Origin: Agrypnia vestita
Taxonomy: Eukaryota; Arthropoda; Insecta; Trichoptera; Phryganeidae
DNA: 64,000 nucleotides
NCBI GenBank assembly: GCA_016648135.1
Contig: JADDOH010011255.1
Span: 1 to 64,000, forward strand
Direction: 5' to 3'
In this document: positions 32,991 to 43,462 of the stretch, piece by piece
Position numbering within the stretch: position 1 is the first letter of the stretch
Layout: each line of letters opens with the position of its first letter
Position numbers and translations under genes: made by a program
The notes under the pieces: model-generated
The model's input: the letters and a program-made list of their open reading frames with translations, nothing else
Databases searched by the model: none
What the model was told of the DNA's origin: nothing

Positions 32991-33392
32991 TTTTTTATTT
33001 ATTTGTATGGTAATATTTACAGATATTAGAAAATGATATATGTATATTTATGAGTGTAAATAGACAGTATTACACTTATTAACTTATATCTTAGCATAAT
33101 TTACAGACATAATTTAGAAAAAATATATCCTTCCTTCTTGGGTTTCAATCCGTAGGATTGGTTTGCAGCAAACACATCTCCTTCTCCATTCCGCTCGGTC
33201 TCCGGCGATCCTCTTCAGCTCTGTGTAGGAGGCACAATTCATATCTTGGCACACTTGCTCAAAAGATATTCACGGCGAGGGCGTCCTCTGGCAATGTTTC
33301 CCTCTAACATTCCCTCCAGTATAGTTTTGAATAGATTTTCATGGCGTAAAATATGCCCCATCCATTTTGCACGCCTTTTCGAGATGGTATTC
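32991..33392 (-). pseudogene. LINE tail nested by target-primed insertion
   Basis: On minus: TISKRRAKWMGHILRHENLF, KTILEGMLEGNIARGRPRRE, then a shift to FEQVCQDMNCASYTELKRIA and GDRAEWRRRCVC, followed by a 3' UTR and a tail of TACAAATAAATAAAAAA type. The KWMGHILRH and R-G-R-P-R-R blocks mark a LINE polymerase C-terminus. The insert is flanked by a 12-bp duplication ATCATGTGCCTT (32979-32990 and 33393-33404). TSD, truncation and A-rich 3' tail are the signature of target-primed reverse transcription. Confidence 0.85.
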
Positions 33393-33404
33393 ATCATGTG
33401 CCTT

Positions 33405-34199
33405 CAATCGAAAAAAAAAAATAATAATAAAAGTAAATTACAATAAAAGACATTTGTGGTATTAGTACTTAATGACTGAAACGTAATAAAATAAATAACA
33501 ATATTAAATATGTATAACATATTTAGATAAGTCTAACTTTATTTATGTCCTGCATCGCAACAAGAATATTTAATTATTAATCAAATATTAATTCAATGTT
33601 GCGACGCAAAATAATGTTCACTTGTAATCTTATATGGTATAAAGATACATGACAGATGTCAATGTCGGTGAACAAGCCGTTATAAGCTCGGCACATTGCC
33701 ACTATGGGTGAGCGTAATCCGGAGTTGGTGCGAGGAAAATGATTTCTCTCCACTTCTGAATCTTAATAATTTATAAATACTTTTATTTTAAGAAACATTT
33801 GTAACTGTTTAATTTATATTACGTTGTTCCTCCGCTGAGCACTAGAATTATTCCTTAAGCGGGTAAATGCATATTACCAATTGAATTATTTTTGTAAAAA
33901 CCTTAAGATGCAGTATTTATTATTTTCAAAATATTAATAGTTACATCAATCACTAGGGTCCAAAAAACTCTATTCTATAGCTACAAAATTAACGACAAAG
34001 TCTGAACGGGATAGCGGCATTAGATTTGTGAGAACCCTGATATTTCACGATCACTTAGAGGTGTGGTCAGTGGTAAAGTGCAAAAAAAGTTTCTGAAATA
34101 TCTATCGCTACATGAGAGAGTATAGAATTATCCTTGGCTTTACCCAACCGAGTTTCTCGAGGGTATGATTGATGATGAGAGGGTTATAATAGTTTAGAA
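33405..34199. other. Spacer, nothing recognised
   Basis: No gene or matched repeat. Confidence 0.4.
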
Positions 34200-34540
34200 A
34201 CTAGATTACGCACTTTTTTCCAGTGTTGCGCAGTGTGATCAATAATCCTGAAAATATGCAAAGTATTGGTTTACATGTTCCTGATAATTACATAAGACAG
34301 CGTCAGCATACTCGTAGATTGTTTCAAATTCCAATAGGTATACAGGACCAACCTAAGGCTGTTAGAAGAGCTACCGCTGTGCTAAATATGGCTCTGGATA
34401 TTGATGTGTTCCCTATCTCTGATAGGGTTTTTAATTAATTAATTAATTAAACTTTATAACATTTACGCATTGAGTTAAAGTTTGTAATGTATATGTTATA
34501 TATCAAATAAATAAATATAATAATGATAATAATAAAATAA
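34200..34540 (+). pseudogene. LINE polymerase C-terminal fragment
   Basis: The frame 34223-34438 encodes LRSVINNPENMQSIGLHVPD, then RQRQHTRRLFQIPIG and a final ALDIDVFPISDRVFN. A V-I-N-N-P block, a H-V-P-x-x-x-x-R-x-x-x-x-x-R-L-F stretch and a D-I-D-x-F end are typical of the last 70 residues of Jockey/CR1-like LINE polymerases. A UTR and AATAAATAAATATAATAATG-type tail follow. The upstream domains are missing. Confidence 0.65.
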
Positions 34541-34719
34541 ATATAATAATGACACCATGTATATTTGCAAGTTCTCTAAACACAAAAGCTTTGATAAAGT
34601 ACAAATGAATCCTTTCAAGTGACAATAAATTCCTCACATTTAAACGGTCCGATAAAATTTAAAATCGATAATGATAATGCGAATCAATTACCCATTCCGT
34701 CTCATTTATTGGTTCAGAG
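34541..34719. other. Short spacer
   Basis: AT-rich, nothing recognised. Confidence 0.4.
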
Positions 34720-34850
34720 GACACCCCCCCCCCCTACACCCAGGGAGGGGTGGGGAAGTGAGGTGGGAGGGAGCTTTTTTACGTTTCGTCGGGGGGGGAA
34801 GAGTGGGGAGGGTAACTCGAGCGGCGCCACTAACAAGCCTTGATGGCCTT
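34720..34850 (+). repeat. C11 run and G-quadruplex-capable G tracts
   Basis: Eleven C at 34724-34734 are followed by GGGAGGGGTGGGG, GGTGGGAGGGAG, an eight-G run near 34791 and GTGGGGAGGG. Four or more G runs of at least three lie within about 30 bases. Open frames across it are compositional. Confidence 0.8.
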
Positions 34851-35021
34851 GTTTAGCTGGGAGATATTTACCTTTAAAATATTATAGAAAAGATCCGGAC
34901 TTTCCGAGACACTTACGGGGTGTGTTTGTATATTTTTTTTAATATAAAAATAGCTAATTGTTATATACATTAGGAAACGTGAGCATAACCTTAGTGGAAG
35001 AAACGAGTCTATTCACATAGG

Positions 35022-35160
35022 TCTATAATAATAATAATAAAAATTGATAATTTCTACAGCGCCATTTTCGTAAAAAAATCACCTCAAGGGCGCTTTGCAC
35101 TAACATCGTTTAGTCCTGCACTAGTATTTAATTTGATGGAAAGGAATTTACAAAAAGCTC
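35022..35160 (-). repeat. L2/CR1-like LINE 3' UTR with ATT tail
   Basis: Read on minus: AAAGCGCCCTTGAGGTG, GGCGCTGTAGAAATTATC, (ATT)n. It is a close match to 28530-28680, including the AGTATTTAATTTGATGGAAA stretch just upstream. No coding part remains. Confidence 0.8.
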
Positions 35161-36640
35161 ATAACATCGAAGAAATATTTAAAGTTTTTTTGTTCGAAGT
35201 ACGTAACCTTCATTTAACCAAAATATTTAACTTACAGGTATTTTTTAGTTCTTTAGAAATCTCTATCCTATCTAGAAATAATAGAGAATCCTCCGCCATG
35301 ATCTGCGCTGATGGTCACGTAGTTGAATCACTTTGGTCCCACAAAAATTTGTGATCATGTGTCAAATTGACAAAATTTTCAATATCCGTCGTACGAAATC
35401 GCAAAAATTTCCGAACAAATCCGGATCGTGTCGGACGTCATATCTATACGTGCGTACACGCACTACTAAATCGTGTGCAGTGTGCGATGTTCAATACTAC
35501 TTCGAAGGTTAGGAATTCACTTGCGTATTCGTACGTATACGTACTACTCAATTTCGTACGAAAACGCATCCAGTGTGCGGCCGGCGTTAAACTCGATTCT
35601 TCGAGGAAAACGAAGCCAATGTAGTTCACGCAAAAGGGATGTTATATGCGAAAATTTTGATACTCTGTACACTATTCTTGCTGCCGTATTAAGAATTGAT
35701 ATAGTCTATCTTACATAACATAACAAGTATGTCTTGACGGCTTTTATATAACATTGTACCTTTATCAATTTTGATGTGATGGATATTATATAAATCTAGC
35801 TGTAACTCGAAAAATGTACGAACTTTTACTGTGTAGCGTAACTTTTTGGTAGCGTTAGTGACGGACATTTTTACACAGAATTATGCATTTTTTCTTTTCA
35901 TACGTCGCGTGATACCTCCTATACATGACATCTAAAAACATATTTTACCCTTTTTATCGTAACAATAAAAACAAATATTTTTACTCTACATATATGCATG
36001 CATAGAAGCAATCTTCTTTCTGATAATTTTAATGTCTTTGAATACATCGACTTTATAAATCTGTTTGTTTAAAAGTTGCACACTACGCGTTATGGAGTAC
36101 CTATTCATTACACCCGTTCTGCATTTTCATAATTAATGCGTGATCTCGATTACTCGAGTAATTCATTGGTACGAAAAGAGGAATTCTCTAGTAAGTTCGG
36201 AGAATCAATCATGCTTATCATATGATTTTGACCTCCGATATCATTGAGCCTTTCTGCCTTCGCGACTCGAGACATTCTCACAGCAATTCCTCGTGGTGCA
36301 TTAAAGTATACATATTATATAATAGTCCCCTACTCAGCGCATATATAAATACAATTAAAACTTATTTTGAATTAGTTTAATCATGTCGATGTATTTCTTT
36401 TGGTACGGACTCCAAACTGCCATTCAATAACAATATTTTTGTTTTTATGTTGTGAGAAAACAGTTACTGGATTTGTCCACTGTGGGATTATTTATTATTA
36501 TTATAGTTCTCAGAACAGACGTATAAAAATATTCTTAAAATATATACTGGTCTATAAGGGAAGTTGCTACGGCACTGGCGGATAGAGCGCCAGTCCACCC
36601 ATACTTGCCGTGCATCCACCAGCTAACTCAGACGGTCACG
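35161..36640. other. Spacer with a TACG-rich patch
   Basis: 35380-35600 contains many CGTACG-like words (TCGTACGAAATC, ACGTGCGTACACGC, TTCGTACGTATACGTAC) and may be a decayed TIR element, but no boundaries are clear. The rest shows nothing. Confidence 0.4.
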
Positions 36641-37297
36641 AGACTTCTCAGGCATGGTGCGTGCTTCTCGTGGAGTTCCAGGCGCTGGTCATTGCTGGAG
36701 GGTGTGTCGGTGTGTGTGTATGTGTGTGTTTAGTGTAAGTGTAGATACCTGACCACTCCGGAAGGAATTACACAAATCAAAGACGGTCATCTATGAAAGA
36801 ATAGCATTATAATTTATTGACATTGACTTAATAAAAGTATAAACTATTACAAAATTTAATATAAAACAAGAGAGGCGCGTGCCCTTAGGCATCGCGGCCG
36901 ACGGGCCGTATTAGAATTGAAACAAGTAAACTTATGAAAGTATTAGGCATCGCGGCCGACGGGCCGTATTAGAATTAAATTTAATGAATATAAAATTATG
37001 AACTTATTTCATACAAGGGAAAAAACATACAAATGGCTTAAGAAAGAAAATAACTAGCTCTGGCGAACGGCCCTGGTATCGCCGTCGCCAGGCGGCATCT
37101 TAAAACAAAATATAATTTTCGCCTGAAAAGCAAACCACAATTTACAAACAAACACAGATTCTATTCTAGGTTATTATCACAAAAGTTCGTCCGGGATGAA
37201 GCACAGCATCAAAACATTTGGCGCAGGTCACGACACGCGATTAATTATATACCCCCTTTTTGCGCTGTGGTAGTCAACCGGATCAGGACCGGCAGCG
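36641..37297 (+). other. Possible LTR-retrotransposon leader region
   Basis: A 33-bp word, TAGGCATCGCGGCCGACGGG plus CCGTATTAGAATT, occurs twice, 58 bp apart (36886 and 36944). AATAAA lies at 36830. TGGCGCAGGTCACGAC at 37219 resembles a tRNA-primer binding site just after AAACA. This could be the 3' part of an LTR and its leader, but no second LTR or TSD was found. Confidence 0.3.
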
Positions 37298-37723
37298 ATG
37301 GCGACCCCATCTGCCTGGATCCTCTCCCTCGGCGATGTTCAAAGGTGGCTAACGGGACCCAATGGCGGTCTCATCGGCGTTGGACCGGCAGCATCCCGGC
37401 AATCCTGTGGTCCGCCGACGCGCTTCAAGGCGCCGCTTCATCTCAGACATCGACACCAGCACGCATACGGCCTGCCAGGCCGTCACGCGGGCAGAAAAAG
37501 GACGCTTCTACGGGCCCTAAAAAGATTTATATTAGACAACAGAACAAAATACAAAGACCACGGACGATTATTGCCGTATCGCATCAACTTGAATCTCGAT
37601 AAAAACTCACCAAGGTCGCCATTTCGCGTACCCCTTGGGCCCGTATCTGGAGCGGTGACCTCGCGGGCTGTCACCTCTAGATTTTCTCTTCTAATGGCGC
37701 CGAAAGGTAAAAACAACTGGTAG
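37298..37723 (+). CDS. Anonymous 141-codon frame
   Basis: The frame starts MATPSAWILSLGDVQRWLTG, is rich in Arg, Pro and Gly, and lies in a GC-elevated block. An overlapping frame (37267-37602) is also open, as expected from composition alone. I recognise no domain. Position after a primer-site-like sequence would suit the start of a gag gene, but no zinc knuckle or capsid motif is visible. It may equally be non-coding. Confidence 0.2.
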   Translation: MATPSAWILSLGDVQRWLTGPNGGLIGVGPAASRQSCGPPTRFKAPLHLRHRHQHAYGLPGRHAGRKRTLLRALKRFILDNRTKYKDHGRLLPYRINLNLDKNSPRSPFRVPLGPVSGAVTSRAVTSRFSLLMAPKGKNNW

Positions 37724-37854
37724 CCCTGCGCGCGTGCTGCCAATAGCGCAAATCGAAAGAAGCTATTTTTATTTGCCAAATGTAGGACTGTTGAGTGCAC
37801 TTGTATTCGGTAACATCTCAAAGTTATAGATTGAAAATATTGTTTTTCAGGGGT

Positions 37855-38245
37855 ATTCTAGTGTATAAGTTAAATAATTCAGAAGAATATCATATATATT
37901 AAAAATAACGCTGCTCAATACTCCACAATAAAAAATAGAGGTATCATTACTAGCTGCAAAATCTATGTATACTAGTTCGTAAGAAAATTCTACAGATGTC
38001 TTTCGCGTAGTCCAATCAAATAAAAGAAAGGTTCCCAGATTTGGAACATATATGAAACGTTCAAAAATTTGATAACATGTGGATGTTCTTACGATGGAAT
38101 TGGTGAACGTCGCATTGTGTAAAGTGATCACCAAAGCCAGCTCATACAGGTTGCAAGCCCTGGGCCATCGTATGAAAAACGTTGTTATACGTTTTTTTAT
38201 ATAAATAGCTTCATCTCTGTGAGACTTCTATCTCTATCTAGAGAT
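37855..38245 (-). mobile_element. Family S TIR element, partial, minus orientation
   Basis: GATAACATGTGGATGTTCTT, GGAATTGGTGAACG, GTGTAAAGTGATCACC and the end CATCTCTGTGAGACTTCTAT match the reverse complement of the complete copy at 43463-43986. Confidence 0.7.
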
Positions 38246-38870
38246 AAATAGCTTCATCTTAATTTATGCCATTCAATATTCAGATTTTTATTGAAATGAA
38301 ATTACACAATTGCTCGATCCATTTTTTGTTTTTTTAATAAATAATTTTCTTGCATACCACCCAATAAAAAGATGTTATTGCCAACCACTAGTCGAATTAT
38401 TGTACTTTTAAAATGCGTACATGCACGAATATATGTAGATTATTTAAATTTTAAAAAAAATATTAACTTTATTCTCCAATTTAGTGAAAAACCACTATCG
38501 ATAACAAATGAAACTGAATACTGGAATTATATTAACCGCTATATTGTTGTAAGTAAATAGTGATATGTCACTTAGACCGTAGGTTAGAGGGATCCACCCT
38601 CCGCCCTACAGGGCGTAAGGGCTGCAAATCGGGGATGACGGGAGAGCCTTGTTGACTCCATCAAAACAAAAGTGATCTCCTATTATTCAATATCGTTTTC
38701 ATACACTCCCATCAATCAGTGTCGCGCAGTGCATTATAGTAAAAAGAAAACAATATATTATTTCTATTCAAATAATCTCGATTATTTAAAACTCATTCGG
38801 GTCAACGGCCAAGACATCGACTTTAATGCCTACCTATTTTTTTTATTCATTTATTTATTTCGTGTAAATA
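38246..38870. other. Spacer, nothing recognised
   Basis: 38580-38660 is GC-elevated (CCACCCTCCGCCCTACAGGG) without identity. Confidence 0.4.
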
Positions 38871-39100
38871 CATCATCATTCTTGGCACTACAACCCTTGG
38901 TGGGTCTTGGCCTCCTCAATAATTTTCCTCCACTCATCTCGGTCTAGTGCCAGCTCTCTCCAATTTCGAAGCTCTAAGGCAGAGATATCTTTGAGGACGT
39001 TGTCACTCCATCTTAATTTTGGCCTTCCTAAGCTCCTTCGCCCTGTTGGCCTTGAGTTCAGCAGGGACTTTGGTACTTGATGCTCGGCGTCTAAATACAT
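38871..39100 (-). pseudogene. LINE family 1 polymerase tail
   Basis: The minus frame ending at 38888 reads HQVPKSLLNSRPTGRRSLGR, PKLRWSDNVLKDISALELRN and WRELALDRDEWRKIIEEAKT before HQGL and stop. G-R-P-K-L-R-W, L-x-x-x-x-W-x-x-x-A-x-D-R-x-x-W and the EEAKTHQGL end are the conserved C-terminus of an RTE-like LINE polymerase. Beyond the stop comes GTAGTGCCAAGAATGATGAT, the family 3' end. Upstream domains are absent, so it is a 5'-truncated copy, better preserved than the one at 18975. Confidence 0.88.
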
Positions 39101-39844
39101 GCAATGAAGCAACAACCTTAATTTATATATACGTGTAAATACATACATATAAATTGAGGTAGTTGCTTCACTAGACAAGGTCTGTTCTGAAGCAATATTA
39201 GAAATAAAATTTAAATATTGCACGTAAGAAATATAACACAAACACAAGAAGGACAACCTATTAGAAATATACTTTTAAACATTATACATAAGGAATAAAA
39301 GGCTCTGCACATCGAATTTTCAAGCTCCAAAGTTAGAAAACCGATACATAGGTACATTCGAAACTCCACACAGCTTCATGAATCTCAGTCTTCCAAAATT
39401 TTATGAAAGTATTATTATTGACTTGTGCAATGTAGTAGAAATTGTTATTCCTAAAACCTATATTAACCTGAAAACATACTAATTAAAACACTATTTCGTA
39501 AATTTTCTCTGATTCATCGCACTAGAAAATTTTATACACGGGTCCTCTTTATTCGCTGGTTGTCTACGTTCGCTCATTTCTATTCGCAAGAAATGTATGG
39601 TCACGCAACTTTTGTCATAACAAACTGTTTCCTCCAGCCTTCACGCAATTTATATTAATTATTTTCTCTCGAATATTCTCGCATAAACCCTTGCATTCCA
39701 GTAGTTTCCAATTGTTCCCAAATTATTATATTACGTCCAGAATGACTTATGCTTGAGTGCGTGCGCGCACACTTGTGTGTATTGATATAAAATCAAGCAA
39801 TTTATTTACATACCTTATATTATATATTATATAACAACCTTCAC
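39101..39844. other. AT-rich spacer, nothing recognised
   Basis: No gene or matched repeat. Confidence 0.45.
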
Positions 39845-40440
39845 AGCTACGAAGATCGTCCTGCCTTTTTCAAGATGCACAAACTTGAGTCCCGATGGAA
39901 AATATCCGATATCGTTGTGCTACACAACATTCTCAGCAGAGCTATTGATTCTCTCTCTCTCCATCTGATATAAATTTGCATGTTAAACCCCGTATAAGAA
40001 ACCCGGAGTTCTTCAGAATAAGTCAGCACACTAATAATGTCGGTTACTTTTCTCCCATCACAAGGTTGTGTCGCATATGTAATTTGTATTGTGCTGACCC
40101 TAATATTGATGCTGATATTCTTGCAGACACCTTATCTTCGTTCAAAAACTCACTCATACACAACATCCATTTTCTAAACGATGACACGAACCTATTGATC
40201 CATTAAATCAATCATTCATTAAATACTAATCTCACTACATTCAAACACAAAATATACAATACACATAAATGTACATGTAAAATATAATTATTTGCGAAAA
40301 TAAATGTTGCTAGAGCGTGCCGAAGACACTTATAATTGGGATAATGGGCATAGTCCTCACTATAATGTTTATTATCAGAGTATCATGTACCTATTATCCT
40401 GTTAGTGTCTTTAATAAAATAAAAAATAAATTTAAAAATA
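39845..40440 (+). pseudogene. LINE family B polymerase tail and 3' UTR
   Basis: SYEDRPAFFKMHKLESRWKI, SDIVVLHNILSRAIDS (39846-39967) is followed by a stop. A shift then gives LHVKPRIRNPEFFRISQHTN and NVGYFSPITRLCRICN, ending at 40206. The D-I-x-x-L-x-x-x-L and R-I-R-N-P-E-F-F blocks are typical of Jockey/CR1-like LINE C-termini. A 230-bp UTR containing GCCGAAGACACTTATAATTG ends in an AATAAAATAAAAAATAAA-type tail. The UTR recurs at 13835 and 55358. One frameshift and 5' truncation make it inactive. Confidence 0.82.
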
Positions 40441-40770
40441 TACAGAAAGGGAGCATAATATTATTTATAATGGAAAACCCGCCATGATACGTTTTATTTT
40501 ATATCAAATTGACCTATTAAAAAAAAACACCTCAACGAAATGGTTGGAGTCGCCCCCGCCCGGCGCGCAAACCTCAATGTATTGGAACCGAACCAATAAC
40601 GATCCTTTGTCCGCCACCTGGCGACACAATCGGCTACTAATGAAGCACTAAGTCACGTAATTATGCCTTACCTCCGGTTCATTCTTCCCCAAGGAAAGAA
40701 AGCGCCAGCAACCCTTGTTTGCAATTTAATATATTCGAGTCTTTTAAATGGTTGACAAGGGTTTGTTCAA
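40441..40770. other. GC-elevated island, unassigned
   Basis: 40535-40720 is GC-elevated (GTCGCCCCCGCCCGGCGCGC). AAGCGCCAGCAACCCTT near 40699 echoes TAGCGCCAGCCACCCTT near 43181. No frame is recognisable. Confidence 0.35.
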
Positions 40771-41177
40771 AAAGTAACCCATAAAAACTAAGTTTTTATT
40801 ATACTCCCTTTCTCATTTATTAGTTGAAACATTTTTTTTCGCTTAACCTACGCGTTGGGCTTCGGTCGGGCCACGCTACGAAAGGAAGTAATAAAAAATT
40901 TCCAAAAATCCAAAATTATACTATAATCAGATTTCGCGTTGTATGAAAAATTACTTAATAAGTTGTATGAAAAAACCATTCAAAATTTGAAAAAACAAAA
41001 ATTGACTAATTTTTTTAACGAAAATTTGATAGATCTTCTTGATCGTCGCCATGAGTCTGCTTGCAAAGTTTCAGCTCGATTGGATCACGGGAAAGGGGTT
41101 TAAAATGGATCCAAAGTTTTTTCGTCAGACAAGAAGACAAGCAGACGCCACGAGTTAATAATATAAAGGGAATAAAA
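40771..41177 (+). repeat. Dispersed repeat family R, copy 3
   Basis: AACCCATAAAAACTAAGTTT at the left, GATCGTCGCCATGAGTCTGC and ATTGGATCACGGGAAAGG in the 3' half, and GACGCCACGAGTTAATA then ATATAAAGGGAATA at the right. Same orientation as the other two copies. Confidence 0.78.
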
Positions 41178-41261
41178 AAATCACTCAGTTTTGTTTAAAT
41201 ATGAATACGAGCGGATCAATGTTCCTTTGTGCTGTACAATGGAATAATTGTGGTATATAAG

Positions 41262-41515
41262 AACATATCTTTGAGTTTATCAAACATAACAATTTCGCTG
41301 TCTGTCCGTCTGTCTGTCTGTCTGTCTGGCAACTTCGTGTAACGTCCATAATTTTGTTCACATTCACGGCAAAAAAAAAACATTTTAAACGGCCGGATTA
41401 AAATCCGAACCGACCGCTCTACGCATGATGCTACTGCTGCTTCACCGTGGACCGCCAAAAAGATACTCTAAATATATACTAGGACAATTTACCGTCATTT
41501 TTGACGGGTAACCTG
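41262..41515 (-). repeat. Dispersed repeat family T, minus copy
   Basis: On minus: TTACCCGTCAAAAATGACGG, GGCGGTCCACGGTGAAGC, GGTTCGGATTTTAATCC and a tail GCCAGACAGACAGACAGACA. The order is the same as 24166-24410. Confidence 0.65.
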
Positions 41516-41539
41516 GGTGGACAACACAACCAGTGATTG

Positions 41540-41962
41540 GGTACTAACACGCATGAAATGCTGTCACTAAGACGCTTGTGTGGAAAATCTTTGGTTGATA
41601 GAGTGAGGAATGAACAAATTAGAAGTGAATGTAATTCTGGCTGTAGTGTGATAGACAGAATAAAGAAAGGAATGCCGAGATGGTTTGGTCATGTAGAACG
41701 TATGAGCGAGGAAAGGATGGTTAAGAAAATATATGGGGCGAGTATTGAAGGCAACAGGAATAGAGGGTGTCCGCGAAAGACTTGGCATAATCAGATGCTT
41801 CTAGCTTTGGAGGATGGCCCTGTTAAAAGTCTCAACATCCGTAGAAGATGTATGAATGTAGCCGAAGCAAAAGTGATGTGTCAAGATAGAAGAATATGGT
41901 GTTCTATCCTCTCTGCCTACCCCAGCGGAGAAACGGCATGACGGCTAGTTAGTTAGTTAGAT
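41540..41962 (+). pseudogene. LINE family 2 polymerase tail
   Basis: The 134-codon frame reads LSLRRLCGKSLVDRVRNEQI, MPRWFGHVERMSEERMVKKI, GCPRKTWHNQMLLALEDGP and RRRCMNVAEAKVMCQDRRIW, ending SAYPSGETA. V-D-R-V-R-N, W-F-G-H-V-E-R-M and R-x-R-I-W are the conserved C-terminal motifs of an RTE-like LINE polymerase. It is open to its stop. The 3' terminus is GGCATGACGGCTAGTTAGTT. The catalytic palm is missing, so it is 5'-truncated. Further copies lie at 52101, 54640 and, inverted, 59945. Confidence 0.88.
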
Positions 41963-42299
41963 ACATTAAAGATTGTCGCAAGTCCTGGAAGATGGTGAAC
42001 ATCAAGGCTGAATAACCTGACACAGTGGTTAGGCTAGTCTACGGTAGAGCTATTCAGGGCTCCAGTTAATAAAGAAATTATAGCCAACGTGATGTACAGT
42101 GAAGATGATGTCCGTTGAACAGATAAGACACAAGAAGAAGGAGAAGATAAATCAATATACTGCGATCTTCCATAGAAAAGGTATATATAAAAGTGTCTTA
42201 TTAAATATTTTTAATGAATAATCAAAATCGAACAGTTAATGTGTCCTAGCATATTTCATAAAAGTACAATTTTGAATTATATATAACAACTAACTGTTC
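41963..42299. other. Spacer, nothing recognised
   Basis: No gene or matched repeat. Confidence 0.4.
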
Positions 42300-42790
42300 A
42301 TACCCAGCGTTGCACGGGTTAAGGATTAAATGGAAAATAAATTTATAGGGGGAAACAAAGGTTTGATTCGAACGGTATAGATTTGCATCGAAAATATATC
42401 AGGGGAAGGAGAAAAGGTAAAAGGGTAGGGAGAAAATGTCTTCTTTATTACCCGTCGGGTCCTAAAGAATAAGTTTCCAAATTTTGAATCCGATCGGTAC
42501 AGATTTCCATCGAAAATACATCAGAGAGGGAAGGGTTAAAAAAAATAGGGACGAAATATCGCATGTGTTACCCGCCGAGTCCTTAAGAATAAGTTTCCAA
42601 ATTTTGAGTCCTATCGGTCAAACGGTACAGATTTGCATCGAAAATTTGTCGGGGGGACGGGGAGGGGTAAGAGAATAGGGGGGAAATGCTGCCTTTGTTA
42701 CCCGCCGGGTCCCAAAGCATTATGCAAAATTTGAAAATGGTGTGGATTTGTACAGAGAACAGACAGACAGACATACAGGCAGATGAGTGG
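42300..42790 (+). repeat. About three tandem copies of a 122-128-bp unit with CAGA tail
   Basis: CGGTAYAGATTT begins units at 42373, 42495 and 42623. Each unit contains GCATCGAAAAT or a variant, a G-rich stretch, TTACCCGYCGRGTCC and AGTTTCCAAATTTTG. The block starts with TACCCAGCGTTGCACGGGTT and ends with ACAGACAGACAGACATACAG. Such CAGA-tailed units also end family T. Confidence 0.8.
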
Positions 42791-42907
42791 TCGATCGTCA
42801 ATACGATTTATGGACCGGAACTTCGATACTCGTCGCTCCAAACATGGTCCAGGATCGCGAAGGAAAGCAGTTCACGCTACAGATCATTGACTAAGAGAGT
42901 ATTAGGA

Positions 42908-43068
42908 TTTTTAATTTTTAATTTTTAATTTTTAATTTTTAATTTTTAATTTTTAATTTTTAATTTTTAATTTTTAATTTTTAATTTTTAATTTTTAATT
43001 TTTAATTTTTAATTTTTAATTTTTAATTTTTAATTTTTAATTTTTAATTTTTAATTTTTAATTTTTAA
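42908..43068 (+). repeat. Perfect (TTTTTAA)23 minisatellite
   Basis: 161 bases consist of 23 uninterrupted TTTTTAA heptamers. It follows TATTAGGA and ends at TTATGAAATAAC. No interruption is visible, so the array is young or under frequent turnover. Confidence 0.97.
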
Positions 43069-43460
43069 TTATGAAATAACTTTGTAGAAGCTTCCAGTCG
43101 CTCTAACCTCCTCCGCAGTAAGCTCAAGAGACGGACCGAGCTCAGAGAGGGAATAAAGGAAAAGTAGATTTCCGGTTCAGTAGCGCCAGCCACCCTTAGT
43201 CGCAGGGAGAGAAAAATTAGCGCTGAAGGGACGATTAATAAATTACCCTTTTCACTTGTATTTTTCTTTTCCTGTAAGTTAATAGGCATTAAATAAAGAC
43301 AAGTTTAGCATCTAGTAATGGGAAAAAATGTAATATTTTTACAACTGTGATAATTTGTTCATTCTTCACTGTACAAAATAGACCTAAATACTTCTCTCTG
43401 ATCAAAGAAACCTCCAAGCCTACTTGGCACCAAGTTTATCAAACCAATTTTAATTAAAAA
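43069..43460. other. Spacer with GC-elevated patch
   Basis: 43090-43230 is GC-elevated and has no recognisable frame; the remainder is AT-rich. Confidence 0.4.
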
Positions 43461-43462
43461 TA

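Noticed and set aside
33246..33446. 66-codon plus frame as a gene
   Set aside because: It is antisense to the nested LINE polymerase tail.
37267..37602. 111-codon plus frame overlapping the 141-codon frame
   Set aside because: GC-rich DNA opens several frames at once; neither translation has a recognisable domain.
42908..43068. Telomere-like array
   Set aside because: The unit is TTTTTAA, not the insect TTAGG telomere repeat, and the array is internal and perfect.
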